Assembly (NCBI RefSeq): GCF_000633935.1
Contig: NZ_KK214997.1
Location: 197,772 to 261,771 of the forward strand
Length of the DNA: 64,000 nt
Direction of reading: 5' to 3'
Source: Ectothiorhodospira haloalkaliphila ATCC 51935
GTDB taxonomy: Bacteria; Pseudomonadota; Gammaproteobacteria; Ectothiorhodospirales; Ectothiorhodospiraceae
The notes beneath the pieces were generated by a model. The model made no database searches. It worked only from the letters and a program-made list of their open reading frames with translations, and had not been told where the DNA came from. This document shows positions 56,381 through 64,000 of the stretch, piece after piece (the stretch's first letter is position 1; each line of letters begins with the position of its first letter). The translations under genes were made by a program, and so were the position numbers.

Positions 56381-58252
56381 GTGACCATCAGTCGCCTGCA
56401 GACCAAGACCATGGGCGCCCTGCTTTTGGTCATGCTGATCATGATGCTGGTCATCGGGCTGTCCAGCATGGTGCTGATCCGGGATTTTTCCGTGCGCTCT
56501 GCCACCGAGCACACCCGCACGGCGGCGGAGATGATCCGCGTCTCCCTCACCGAAGCCATGATCAATGACACCATTGACCGCCGGGCCTCCATGCTCCGAC
56601 GGCTTGCGGAGGTGAACAGCCTCAATGAGGTGCGGGTGATCCGCGGCGAACAGGTGATCGAGCAGTATGGCGAGGGCCTGGCGATGGAGACCCCGGCCGA
56701 TGACATCGACCGCCAGGTACTGGAGACCGGGCAGCCCTATTTCGGGTTGATGGGGGGGCTGCTCGGCGAGGAGTTCCGCGCCACCATTCCCTACATTGCC
56801 TCCTCCAACGAAGACATCAACTGCATGGCCTGTCATCAGGCGCCCGAGGGAGCGGCCCTGGGGGCCGTGACCCTCACCGCATCCGTGGATCACATGAAGA
56901 CTGCCGGCATGGCCACGGCCCTGTTTCTGGTGGCCATCATGGGGCTGTTCGCCATCCTGTCCATCGCCTTTCTGAAGCGCATGCTTCGGCCTTTGGTGGA
57001 GACCACCCAGGAGATCCGTCAGGCTGCCAGCCTGGCCAGTAGCGGAGATTTCAGCCAGCGGGTACGCAGTCGCAGTCATGATGAGATCGGGCAGATCGCT
57101 TTCCATTTCAATCAGATGGCCGATGCCATCACCCACAAACTCACCGAGATTCGGGACCACGTGGCCCAGTTGGTGAATACCGTGCCAGACCCCAAGGCCA
57201 ACCTGCTGCAGGAGACCGCGTCCACCGTCTCCGGGCTGGTGAAAGTGGCCCAGTTCAAGCAGGCCATCGAGGAGGATCAGACCACCGAGGAGGTATTCTT
57301 CCGCTTGAGCGAGGTTCTGCGCACCGAGTTTGGGCTGGAGCATTTCTCCATCTATCAGGTGAACCAGGACAAGCGTTTGATGGAAACGGTGATCGTGGAC
57401 GGGGTGCCACATGACGAAATACGTTGGTGCCATCCTGACATTCTGGAGCAGTGCACCACCTGCCGGGCCGTACGCACCGGTCATGCCATCGACGGCCTTG
57501 AAAACCCCCGTCTATGCCGTGCGTTCGACCAGGACGCCCTGGCCGATGGACGCAGCTATCTCTGCCTGCCCATCATCCAGTCCGGCGGCGTGGGCAGCGT
57601 CGTGCAACTGGTGGTGCCGCCTCAGAACATCCCGGCGCTCACTCGCTCGCGCCCCCTGATAAGCGCCTATCTGCGCGAAGCGGCACCGGTGCTTCAGGCC
57701 AAGGGCCTGATGGCCAGCCTGCGCGAGTCCAGCCTCAAGGACGCCATGACCGGCCTGCGCAACCGCCGTTTCCTGGAGGAGTATTCCGACAGCCTGGTGT
57801 CCCAATGCAAGCGTCGCAAGATGCCCATGACACTGATGATGCTGGACCTGGACTACTTCAAGACGGTGAACGACACCCACGGACACGATGTGGGCGACCA
57901 GATCCTGCGGGAGCTGGCCGGTATCTTCCAGGCTCACCTGCGCGAATCCGACCTGGTCATCCGCTACGGCGGTGAGGAGTTCATGGTCATCCTGCTGGAC
58001 ACCGGCGCCGAAGCGGCCATGGAAGTGGCCAACAAGATTCGCGAGGCGGTGGAGACCCATCCCTTCAAGGTGGCGGGTGGCGACCTCTACAAGACCCTCT
58101 CCATCGGCCTGGCCGCCTACCCGGACGATGCCCAGGCCTTCTGGCAGGTGCTCAAATACGCTGACGTGGCCCTATATGCCGCCAAGGATAACGGCCGCAA
58201 TCAGGTGGTACGTTTCACGCCGGCGCTGTGGCCCCCGGGTGGGGAGTATTGA
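56381..58252 (+). CDS. Haem c-binding membrane diguanylate cyclase with HAMP and cysteine-rich sensor region
   Basis: The 623-residue product has TM1 (about 11-33) and a periplasmic domain with a covalent-haem site CMACH at 148-152. TM2 (about 179-200) leads to a HAMP domain (about 200-255) and a cytoplasmic GAF-like region. That region holds cysteines 350, 358, 361 and 379 (CHPDILEQCTTC, then RLCRAF). The C-terminal GGDEF domain has the active signature YGGEEFMVIL. Haem attachment in the periplasm implies gas or redox sensing, and the four cysteines suggest a second cofactor or thiol switch. GTG start with GAGG six bases upstream. Output is cyclic di-GMP. Confidence 0.92.
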   Translation: MTISRLQTKTMGALLLVMLIMMLVIGLSSMVLIRDFSVRSATEHTRTAAEMIRVSLTEAMINDTIDRRASMLRRLAEVNSLNEVRVIRGEQVIEQYGEGLAMETPADDIDRQVLETGQPYFGLMGGLLGEEFRATIPYIASSNEDINCMACHQAPEGAALGAVTLTASVDHMKTAGMATALFLVAIMGLFAILSIAFLKRMLRPLVETTQEIRQAASLASSGDFSQRVRSRSHDEIGQIAFHFNQMADAITHKLTEIRDHVAQLVNTVPDPKANLLQETASTVSGLVKVAQFKQAIEEDQTTEEVFFRLSEVLRTEFGLEHFSIYQVNQDKRLMETVIVDGVPHDEIRWCHPDILEQCTTCRAVRTGHAIDGLENPRLCRAFDQDALADGRSYLCLPIIQSGGVGSVVQLVVPPQNIPALTRSRPLISAYLREAAPVLQAKGLMASLRESSLKDAMTGLRNRRFLEEYSDSLVSQCKRRKMPMTLMMLDLDYFKTVNDTHGHDVGDQILRELAGIFQAHLRESDLVIRYGGEEFMVILLDTGAEAAMEVANKIREAVETHPFKVAGGDLYKTLSIGLAAYPDDAQAFWQVLKYADVALYAAKDNGRNQVVRFTPALWPPGGEY

Positions 58253-58278
58253 TGAATGCGTACTACATTCATTCAAAA

Positions 58279-59922
58279 TCAACGTCCGGTTTCTCCCTTG
58301 ACCACCACCTGCGGCTCATCACCATTGTCGTCCTGCAGGGCCTCCGCCCCTGGCTCGTCGTGGCAGTACACATACACCACGCCACTGAGACGCCGGTTGA
58401 GTTGCTGAAAGCCATCCAGGACCTCCCAGGCCGCGTACGGCAGTCCCGGCTGATTGCGCTTGGCCTGAATCAGCCAGCGGCTGGTCTCCTGCTTGCGATC
58501 CAGGATCTTGCGGCCCAGTTCCGGGCGCTCGCGCATGAGCATGCGGGCCACGGTGTTCATCTGCTGGGTGAAGCGTGAGGCGGCCTCCAGGAGGAGTGGA
58601 CGAGCGGCCTCCACCGACGCAGTGTCGTGTTCAAGCAGCCGGCGCACCTCATCGTGCATGTCTTCGCCCAGGGTACGCACGATCAGCGGCAGTTCGCGCA
58701 TGAAATCATCCAGGGTATCCTTCAGGGCCTGATCTTCCGGGCTCAGGGAATCGTCCGGTATGGCGTCAAGGAACTCGGTGAGTTCGCGGCACACCCGCTG
58801 CATGTCGCGGGTGCGAACGTCGATGTCCATGCCCACGCCGGGTGGCAGCTCGCCCTGGCGCAGCCCCTGCATGACCGTCTCCCCCATCAGGTGCAGGGCA
58901 TCGAACACGCGCAGGGTTTCACGCATGGCGGCGTTGATTGCCAGAGTGGGGTTTTGCAGCAACAGCGGATCGAGACGGGTGATGGCCGGCTTTTCCGGAC
59001 GCTCCGGCTCCTGGATCAGGGCGTTCACCCAGCGCTCAAGTGTGGGGGCCACCAGAATGGCCAGACAGGCCAGCAGGTTGAACAGGGTATGCGCCCAGGC
59101 TGCCTGCTGTGGCAATCCACCCACCCAGCCTTCCGGCGGCAGTCCGGGCAGGGTGAGCACCACGGCAGCGAGGGCCATGGCCAGGGGCAGCTTGACCATC
59201 AGCACGGCCAGGCCCAGGCGCCGGCCCTGGAAATCGCCCCAACCCGCCATCAACACCGTCAGGCACAGACCGATGTTGGCCCCCAGCACCCACAGCAGCA
59301 GCATCTCCAGGCTGATCTGCCCGCCCGACACCAGGGCCAGGGCCACGGCGATGGACGCAGTAGCGCTCTGCACCACAAGGGTGAGCAGCACCGCGCCCAG
59401 CATGAACAGCAACGGTAGTTCCGCCAGGGCTGCGAACAGTGCCTCCACCGCCGGGTCCGAGCCCATGGCGATGGCCGACTCACTCAACAGCCCCATGCCC
59501 ATGAGCATGAAGCCGAAGGCCAGCAGGGACTGCCCCACCCCTCTTGGCCGACTGGACTCCACAAACAGGAACAGGAACGCGCCCACGGCCAGAAACAGGC
59601 CGTTGAAATCCTGCAAGTCGAAGGAGACCAACTGCACCAGCACCGTGGTGCCCAGTTGCGCACCCAGCAGCACCGCCAGCACGTTGCGCCAGGACACACG
59701 GCCACGGCGTGTCATCTGCACCGAGAGCATGGCCGTGGCCGTGGACGAGGGCATGACCGCACCACCGGCCACGCCACCCAAGAAGGCCCGGGTGCGGGTG
59801 CGGGTGAACCCCTGCAGCCAGTCCAGCAGGTCGCCGCCCATGATCCGCGCGAATCCCTTGCGCAGGAAACGCAGCCCGAAGAGGACCAGCAGGATGCCGG
59901 CCACCAGATTGATCAATTCCAT
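58279..59922 (-). CDS. Na/Pi cotransporter family protein with PhoU-like tail
   Basis: The 547-residue product has eight or more membrane helices with two inverted-repeat signatures, GGAVMPSSTATAMLSVQM and LLTLVVQSATASIAVALALV (the QSATAS phosphate/sodium site). A cytoplasmic PhoU-like helical domain follows at about 335-530. These proteins move phosphate with sodium or balance cytoplasmic phosphate. AGGTG six bases before the ATG at 59922 supports that start over a longer reading. It converges with the haem-sensor cyclase. Confidence 0.9.
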   Translation of the reverse strand: MELINLVAGILLVLFGLRFLRKGFARIMGGDLLDWLQGFTRTRTRAFLGGVAGGAVMPSSTATAMLSVQMTRRGRVSWRNVLAVLLGAQLGTTVLVQLVSFDLQDFNGLFLAVGAFLFLFVESSRPRGVGQSLLAFGFMLMGMGLLSESAIAMGSDPAVEALFAALAELPLLFMLGAVLLTLVVQSATASIAVALALVSGGQISLEMLLLWVLGANIGLCLTVLMAGWGDFQGRRLGLAVLMVKLPLAMALAAVVLTLPGLPPEGWVGGLPQQAAWAHTLFNLLACLAILVAPTLERWVNALIQEPERPEKPAITRLDPLLLQNPTLAINAAMRETLRVFDALHLMGETVMQGLRQGELPPGVGMDIDVRTRDMQRVCRELTEFLDAIPDDSLSPEDQALKDTLDDFMRELPLIVRTLGEDMHDEVRRLLEHDTASVEAARPLLLEAASRFTQQMNTVARMLMRERPELGRKILDRKQETSRWLIQAKRNQPGLPYAAWEVLDGFQQLNRRLSGVVYVYCHDEPGAEALQDDNGDEPQVVVKGETGR

Positions 59923-60560
59923 CACATCACCTTTTCCTGAATCTGAAGGCACCCGACACGGTGCCCACAAACGCACTCAAGGATCACGACACTTGATGAC
60001 AAGTGAGTGACGGCGGCAGGAAGGGAGAAGATGAAATGTCCCCCGATGGACCGACGATACCGGGTCGATCAGGGGGCCGGAATGCGTCAGGGATGACGCG
60101 TGGCGGGCACGACCTGAGCGACACCGGCGCACGTCAGCCGCCAGCCTTGAGCGGCATTACCGTACATGGATCGACAACAGCTGCTGTCCATGGATGGGCC
60201 ACGTCCTCCGGTCAAGACGTCGCATTGCATCAGGAATGCTCCGTCGGTTTCGCACATCTGGCCACTGGACGATTCCCGTAGCGAATCACACTGCCCAGCG
60301 AATGCCTTGAAGATCTAAACGAGGCTACATGACGAATATGAAAATGCAACACGCCACCCCGCAAGATAGAAGCGAAGATTACACCTGAAGTGACTCAATG
60401 GGAACCCTGCCTGACTCATTACGTCTGGAGAGGCGCCCAACAAATCAGCACGCTTGAAATATGAGTCAGGGGTTTATTTGATCTACACTTGCGGTTACAC
60501 TTCCCCCCGATGTCGCTTATGTCAGCGACGCCGATCATCAGACGAGGCTGAACACCATCG
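59923..60560. other. Gene-poor region upstream of the second CC-motif ORF
   Basis: About 640 bases with no supported gene. Open frames present have no ribosome binding site or coding character. A small perfect hairpin GTCGCT/AGCGAC occurs at about 60513-60530, and GAGGC at 60544 precedes the CC-motif ORF by the same spacing as in copy A. The stretch from 60300 to 60500 is more AT-rich and may contain a promoter. Confidence 0.4.
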
Positions 60561-60671
60561 ATGGACAGCGATTGTTGTAGAAAAAGGCACACCCAGGGCC
60601 CCAGCGGCCTGGTCATGGCATGTGCCCCGCGCCATCGGCGTTCCCCTCTGCGGCCTTCTCACGCCGCCTGA
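60561..60671 (+). CDS. Short leader-like ORF, 36 residues, MDSDCCR start (copy B)
   Basis: A 36-codon ORF starting MDSDCCRKRH. It shares the upstream GAGGC, the start context CGATGGACAG and the TTGTTGTAGA stretch with the ORF at 3732, differing by a three-base insertion (one aspartate codon). Tandem UGU codons and AGA are kept, whereas the rest of the peptide diverges but stays basic. A stem-loop with arms CCCGCTGG and CCAGCGGG follows at about 60683-60719, then a C-rich stretch. Conservation of only the first seven codons argues for a function of the tandem codons or nascent peptide rather than of the mature product. Confidence 0.45.
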   Translation: MDSDCCRKRHTQGPSGLVMACAPRHRRSPLRPSHAA

Positions 60672-61108
60672 TGCCTGGAACCCCGCTGGCGCGGCCTCTT
60701 GTGCCATGCCCAGCGGGAATCCGGCTTACCCGCCCCACCCCACCTGCCCCCTGTATCGACCCCGGCCACCCGGGTTGTCGACCGTGCCAGCGCCTGCACG
60801 CCCTCTCTGTCTCCTCGATCCATCAGCCGATACGTGAGGAGAGTGCCCCTTTGCCCGAAGACCCTGGACCTGCCGAACCTCCGTCGTGTCATCGACGCGG
60901 GACAACTAGGGACCGGTTCGTTCAACCTATGAGAGCGAGCCCGCTTGTCTTCCATATTTTATTTCATGGAGGGCATGTGCGCTCGTGTTAAAAGTAAAAT
61001 TGAACGTTCATTCAATGAATAAAAATGAAATCAATTTCGGGCAAATTAAAGCCGAAAAAGGGTTCTTTAAAAAAAACCGGAAACGCTATCATTCAGCCGT
61101 CATGAATT
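60672..61108 (+). promoter_or_regulatory. Hairpin, C-rich stretch and AT-rich block after CC-motif ORF B
   Basis: 60683-60719 can form a stem-loop. 60720-60830 is strongly C-rich and G-poor (many ccaccc and cctct runs), a candidate Rho loading site. A 32-codon frame at 60834-60932 with GAGG at its start contains TLDLPN and GQLGTGSFNL, faintly like segments of the protein encoded at 4076. From 60950 to 61100 the DNA becomes very AT-rich and includes the perfect palindrome TGAACGTTCA. No full gene is supported. Confidence 0.3.
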
Positions 61109-61273
61109 GTGATTTCCGGGAGGTGTGGCCTCACCGCTTCCATTCACCAGGACAAGGCCGAGGCGGCCCGCCTGCTGCAACGGACCGACCTGCCCATCCT
61201 GCCGGTGCTGGACGAACGCCGTCGCCTGGCCGGCGTGCTGTGCTTCGGCGACGCCATGGACGTGATTGAGTAA
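61109..61273 (+). pseudogene. Fragment of an MgtE-type magnesium transporter CBS domain
   Basis: A 54-codon frame (GTG start possible) encodes KAEAARLLQRTDLPILPVLD followed by RRRLAGVLCFGDAMDVIE. This matches the second half of the CBS domain of MgtE magnesium transporters (pattern EEAARLF.RYDL..LPVVD, GRLVGV.T.DD..DVI). The upstream CBS half and the whole membrane domain are missing, and the frame is closed by a stop just upstream. It looks like a decayed remnant, though a small stand-alone half-CBS peptide cannot be excluded. The TorF-like gene starts 27 bases later. Confidence 0.6.
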
Positions 61274-61300
61274 GCAAACAATATCATTGGGACTATCGTT

Positions 61301-61963
61301 ATGACTTACCTCAAGAAAAACACCCGCCTCATGGGCCTCTCCATGACGGCCCTGACCCTGGGCCTGGCCGCCCCTCTCACCGCCCAGGCGGAGCTGGAAT
61401 TCAATATCGGGGTGTTCAGCGACTACGTCGATCACGGAGAGAGCCGATCCGACAACAACGCCGTGGTCCAGGGGGGGATGGAATACACCCTGGACACCGG
61501 GCTGTTCCTCGGGGTGCAGATGTCCACGCTGGCACCCGGCGATGGCCAAGAGGTCGCACCCTTCATCGGTTATGGCTTCGACTTCGGTGAAACCGCCTTC
61601 GAACTCGGCTATGAGTACTTCTATTACTCCGGACTGCCAGGCGAGACATACGAGGGGGAAATCTTTGTCGCCGCCGAACACGGCCCCTTCTACGGGGAGA
61701 TCACTTACGTAACCCGTGCCCACGACCGGGACGCGGAGGGTGACACGGTCTACCACCTGGGCGCCGGCCATGAGTTCCTCCCCGACACCGCCTTCCACGC
61801 GGAGATCGGGTACGACAAACCCAGGAAAGACGACAATGCCACCTTCTGGGCCCTGGGCGTGACCCGCTCCACCCAGATGGGGGATATCTCCCTGACCTAT
61901 GCCTCGCGCAACGAAAGCGATGCCCAGGATCTATTCGTGGCCGGGTACAGCCTGAGCTTCTGA
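61301..61963 (+). CDS. TorF-family putative outer-membrane porin
   Basis: The 220-residue product has a signal peptide (about residues 1-30, ending LTAQAE) and an alternating beta-strand pattern. The family start ELEFNIGVFSDYVDHGESRS and repeated strand signatures (FIGYGFDFGETAFELGYEYF, then ISLTYASRNES) follow. It ends in phenylalanine (GYSLSF), as outer-membrane barrels do. Members of this family (TIGR02001, Gcw_chp) have no settled substrate. No strong ribosome binding site is seen before the ATG. Confidence 0.85.
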   Translation: MTYLKKNTRLMGLSMTALTLGLAAPLTAQAELEFNIGVFSDYVDHGESRSDNNAVVQGGMEYTLDTGLFLGVQMSTLAPGDGQEVAPFIGYGFDFGETAFELGYEYFYYSGLPGETYEGEIFVAAEHGPFYGEITYVTRAHDRDAEGDTVYHLGAGHEFLPDTAFHAEIGYDKPRKDDNATFWALGVTRSTQMGDISLTYASRNESDAQDLFVAGYSLSF

Positions 61964-62070
61964 GGGTCGGGTTCAGGGGCAGCTTGAGACAGGCTGTCTT
62001 CCCTGCCAGGCCGGCCATGGAAGGCCATCGCTTGAGATACCAGGCCCCGGATGAGCGGGATCAAATAAAG

Positions 62071-63795
62071 TTACACCTTGAAACGCCCCACCCGTGTTTG
62101 AAGGTCCGCCGCCAGTCGCGCTAACTCGTCACTGGCCGCTGCGATTTGCGTGGAACCATTGGCAGCCTGTTCCACGCCGGTACTGATTCGTGTCAACGAG
62201 CGGTGCACATCCTCTGCTACGGCTGACTGCTCCTCTGCGGCACTGGCAATCTGGGTGTTCATGTCGTTAATGGTACCGATACTCTGAGTAATATCCTCCA
62301 GAGCTTTGGCGGCGCGTTCGGCCGAAGACACCCCATCGGTGGCCTTGGCATGCCCGGCATCCATGACCTTGACCGCATCATTGGCGGCACCCTGAAGTTT
62401 CTCGATTATACTCCGGATCTCCTGGGTGGAACTTTGTGTACGTGTGGCCAGGGTCCGCACCTCGTCGGCCACCACCGCAAACCCGCGACCAGCCTCACCG
62501 GCACGCGCAGCCTCGATGGCCGCATTGAGCGCCAGCAGATTGGTTTGCTCGGCAATGCCACGGATGACCTCCAGCACCGTACCAATGCTCTCGGCGTCGC
62601 CCTGCAGGCGGTTGATCACTGACACCGCACTCTGCACCTCCTTGGCCAAGTCGCCCACCTCCCGTGAGGTGAGTTGCACCACCTCGGCACCCGAATGGGC
62701 CGCGCGGTCCGATGCAGCAGCAGCATCGGCTGCCTGGCTGGCGTTACCGGCCACCTGAGTCACGGTAGCCGCCATCTGGGTCATCGCGGTCGCGACCTGC
62801 TCGGTCTCGGACTGTTGCTGTTGAACTTGTTCACTGGCTTCGCGGCTGGACACGGATAATTGTTCAGCCGCCGCCGACAACTGACTGGCTGCTTCCGAAA
62901 CCTGCCTCACGAGGGTATGAACACCATCCACAAAAGTGTTGAAACTGCGCGCCAGATCTCCGAACTCGTCATGGCGATCCTCATTGAGCCGCTGCGTGAG
63001 ATCGCCATCCCCGGCAGCAATATCGTCCAGCGCCTGACGCGTTTCACGCACCGGGCGCACGATCATGCTGGCAACCCAAACGATGATCCCGGCCAGTAAC
63101 AACAGGGTGATGCCGAAAACGACAACCAGCGTTGTTCGCAGCTCGCGCGCAGTTGCCAGCAAATGATCCGTTGGGATGGCTACCGCCAAGGACCAGCCCG
63201 GCGTATCAGGTATGGGCTGGTAAGCTACATTGAACGCGCGTCCATCATCATCCACATACGCACCAATACCTTGATCACCCGCCACCATACGCCGGGCAAT
63301 GGCGGCGTACTCCTGATTGGTCGAATCAAGAGCGTTTTCCGACATGAGTCGCCCGGTATCCGGATGAGCAATGGTCATGCCACCAGAATCCAGCACCCAG
63401 GCCATGGCCCCAGGTTGGTCGATGACCTGAGCAACAATGCGGGACAGGGTGTCCAGGGTCACGGTAGCGGCCAGCACGCCGAGCACTTCGCCTCGCACAT
63501 TTTCCACGGCATGGGCAAGGACGGTGATGGGATTACCGGTGCTGCGCGAGTAGACCGGATCGGTGATCACGGAGATATCCGTCTGGTCCCGTACAATACG
63601 CTGAAAATAGCCCCGATCGGCCAGATTCGAGCGATGTTCATTGTGGTAGTAGGCTTCGCCGGCATCGTCGGCGAAGAACAGCACTTCGTACTCATCGCTC
63701 ATGCGCTGGCCAAAGTGCTGAAGAACGCCCGAGATGCTCGTGGTATTGCCCGAAGCGAGCACCCGGGTTGAAGTGGACCCCATCTGCTGGACCAC
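62071..63795 (-). pseudogene. Methyl-accepting chemotaxis protein, 5' end removed by an IS element
   Basis: The remaining 574 codons encode most of a dCache periplasmic sensor (about residues 5-195, [20 protein letters not shown] and [20 protein letters not shown]), TM2 (about 210-232) and HAMP ([20 protein letters not shown]). The signalling hairpin tip is [20 protein letters not shown]. The expected cytoplasmic tail and first membrane helix are missing. Reading upstream from codon 1, the frame meets TAA within the insertion element at 63797. A GTG at 63795 could start translation, but the product would lack membrane insertion of its sensor. No C-terminal CheR-binding pentapeptide is present. 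Confidence 0.85.
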
Positions 63796-63796
63796 C

Positions 63797-64000
63797 TGAC
63801 AGGGGGTTTAAGCTCTAACCGGGTTGTATCTCTCAGGCGTCAGGCCGCCCGAGTCAGAGGTTGGTTGAAGTAGACCTCATCCGGTGTTGCATCGTCCAGC
63901 CCTTGGTGGGGCCGCTCTGCGTTGTACCAGGCGAAGTACTGCTTCAGGTCCTGGCGTAAGTGGGCTCCATTTTCAAAGGCCTTCAGGTAGACGCACTCGT
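63797..64000 (-). mobile_element. IS3-family insertion sequence, 3' end (runs off right edge)
   Basis: The element's end appears to be TGACAGGGGGTTTAAGC starting at 63797, beginning with the TG typical of IS3-family inverted repeats. The chemoreceptor reading frame resumes immediately outside it. The transposase gene on the minus strand stops 43 bases inside this end. The other end, the target duplication and the missing chemoreceptor 5' part lie beyond the window. Confidence 0.8.
63840..64000 (-). CDS. IS3-family transposase (OrfB integrase core), C-terminal part
   Basis: The last 52 codons of an IS3-family OrfB DDE transposase: ECVYLKAFENGAHLRQDLKQ, then YFAWYNAERPHQGLDDATP and the short tail. 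The W-YN-RPHQ-L pattern after the catalytic glutamate region is characteristic of the rve integrase core of this family. The catalytic DDE residues are outside the window except possibly the last. It is read inward from the right edge and ends 43 bases before the element's terminus. Confidence 0.92.
   Translation of the reverse strand, partial: ECVYLKAFENGAHLRQDLKQYFAWYNAERPHQGLDDATPDEVYFNQPLTRAA

Noticed and set aside
60003..60281. 92-codon frame in the gene-poor region
   Set aside because: No ribosome binding site, no similarity that I recognise, and Gly/Ser/Thr-rich composition typical of non-coding GC-rich DNA.
60454..60837. 127-codon frame covering the CC-motif ORF B
   Set aside because: It lacks a ribosome binding site, is very Pro/Cys-rich without domains, and uses a frame different from the conserved MDSDCCR start.

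Overview
The window is from a purple sulfur photosynthetic gammaproteobacterium, most likely of the family Ectothiorhodospiraceae. That placement is an inference. It rests on high-GC coding, a gyrA-serC-pheA-hisC-tyrA-aroA-cmk-rpsA-ihfB-lapAB-pyrF gene order typical of gammaproteobacteria, and a photosynthesis gene cluster carrying reaction-centre H subunit and bacteriochlorophyll genes.

Layout. Positions 1-4393 hold respiratory and redox-repair genes: the 5' part of nrfA (nitrite to ammonium), a di-haem peroxidase, and msrPQ (periplasmic methionine sulfoxide repair). A leader region with a tiny CC-motif ORF and a small unknown gene follow. Positions 4394-7308 (minus strand) hold galU and a large unknown membrane protein. 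Positions 7427-22535 (minus strand) are a long housekeeping block read from gyrA to a comEA-like gene, closed by a strong intrinsic terminator at 7362-7395. It covers serine, phenylalanine, tyrosine and histidine/aromatic amino-acid synthesis, CMP kinase, ribosomal protein S1, IHF-beta, LPS-assembly control and pyrF. mtnA (minus strand) and mtaD-ubiG-gph plus a hydrolase/membrane fusion (plus strand) follow to 28164, bounded by a REP-like inverted pair.

Positions 28278-43088 are the photosynthesis gene cluster. Leftward: aerR-ppsR-bchG-bchP-orf87-idi, meaning regulators, the last steps of bacteriochlorophyll synthesis and isoprenoid supply. Rightward: bchF-bchN-bchB-bchM, then puhA-puhB-puhC, a tiny ORF, puhE and bchJ. 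Compared with the usual purple-bacterial order, bchH and bchL (between bchB and bchM), lhaA (before puhA), acsF (between puhC and puhE) and the pucC-like gene between bchG and bchP are all missing here. They must lie elsewhere, or other enzymes serve.

Positions 44751-51666 are a glycogen cluster: glgC-GH57-malQ leftward and glgB rightward, which fits carbon storage in a phototroph. A tRNA-Ala(CGC) with its own terminator follows. Positions 51941-64000 are more accessory: a TRIC-type channel, two diguanylate cyclases (one with a covalent-haem site and a cysteine-rich cytoplasmic sensor region), a carboxymuconolactone decarboxylase-like protein and a Na/Pi cotransporter-like protein. A 1.4-kb gene-poor stretch holds a second CC-motif ORF and a fragment of an MgtE CBS domain, followed by a TorF-like porin. 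Last comes a chemoreceptor whose 5' end is cut off by an IS3-family element running off the right edge.

The most novel candidate is the pair of leader-like ORFs at 3732-3827 and 60561-60671. They share their start context, the peptide start MDS(D)CCR with tandem UGU codons and a following AGA, and C-rich downstream sequence, which suggests translation-coupled attenuation.
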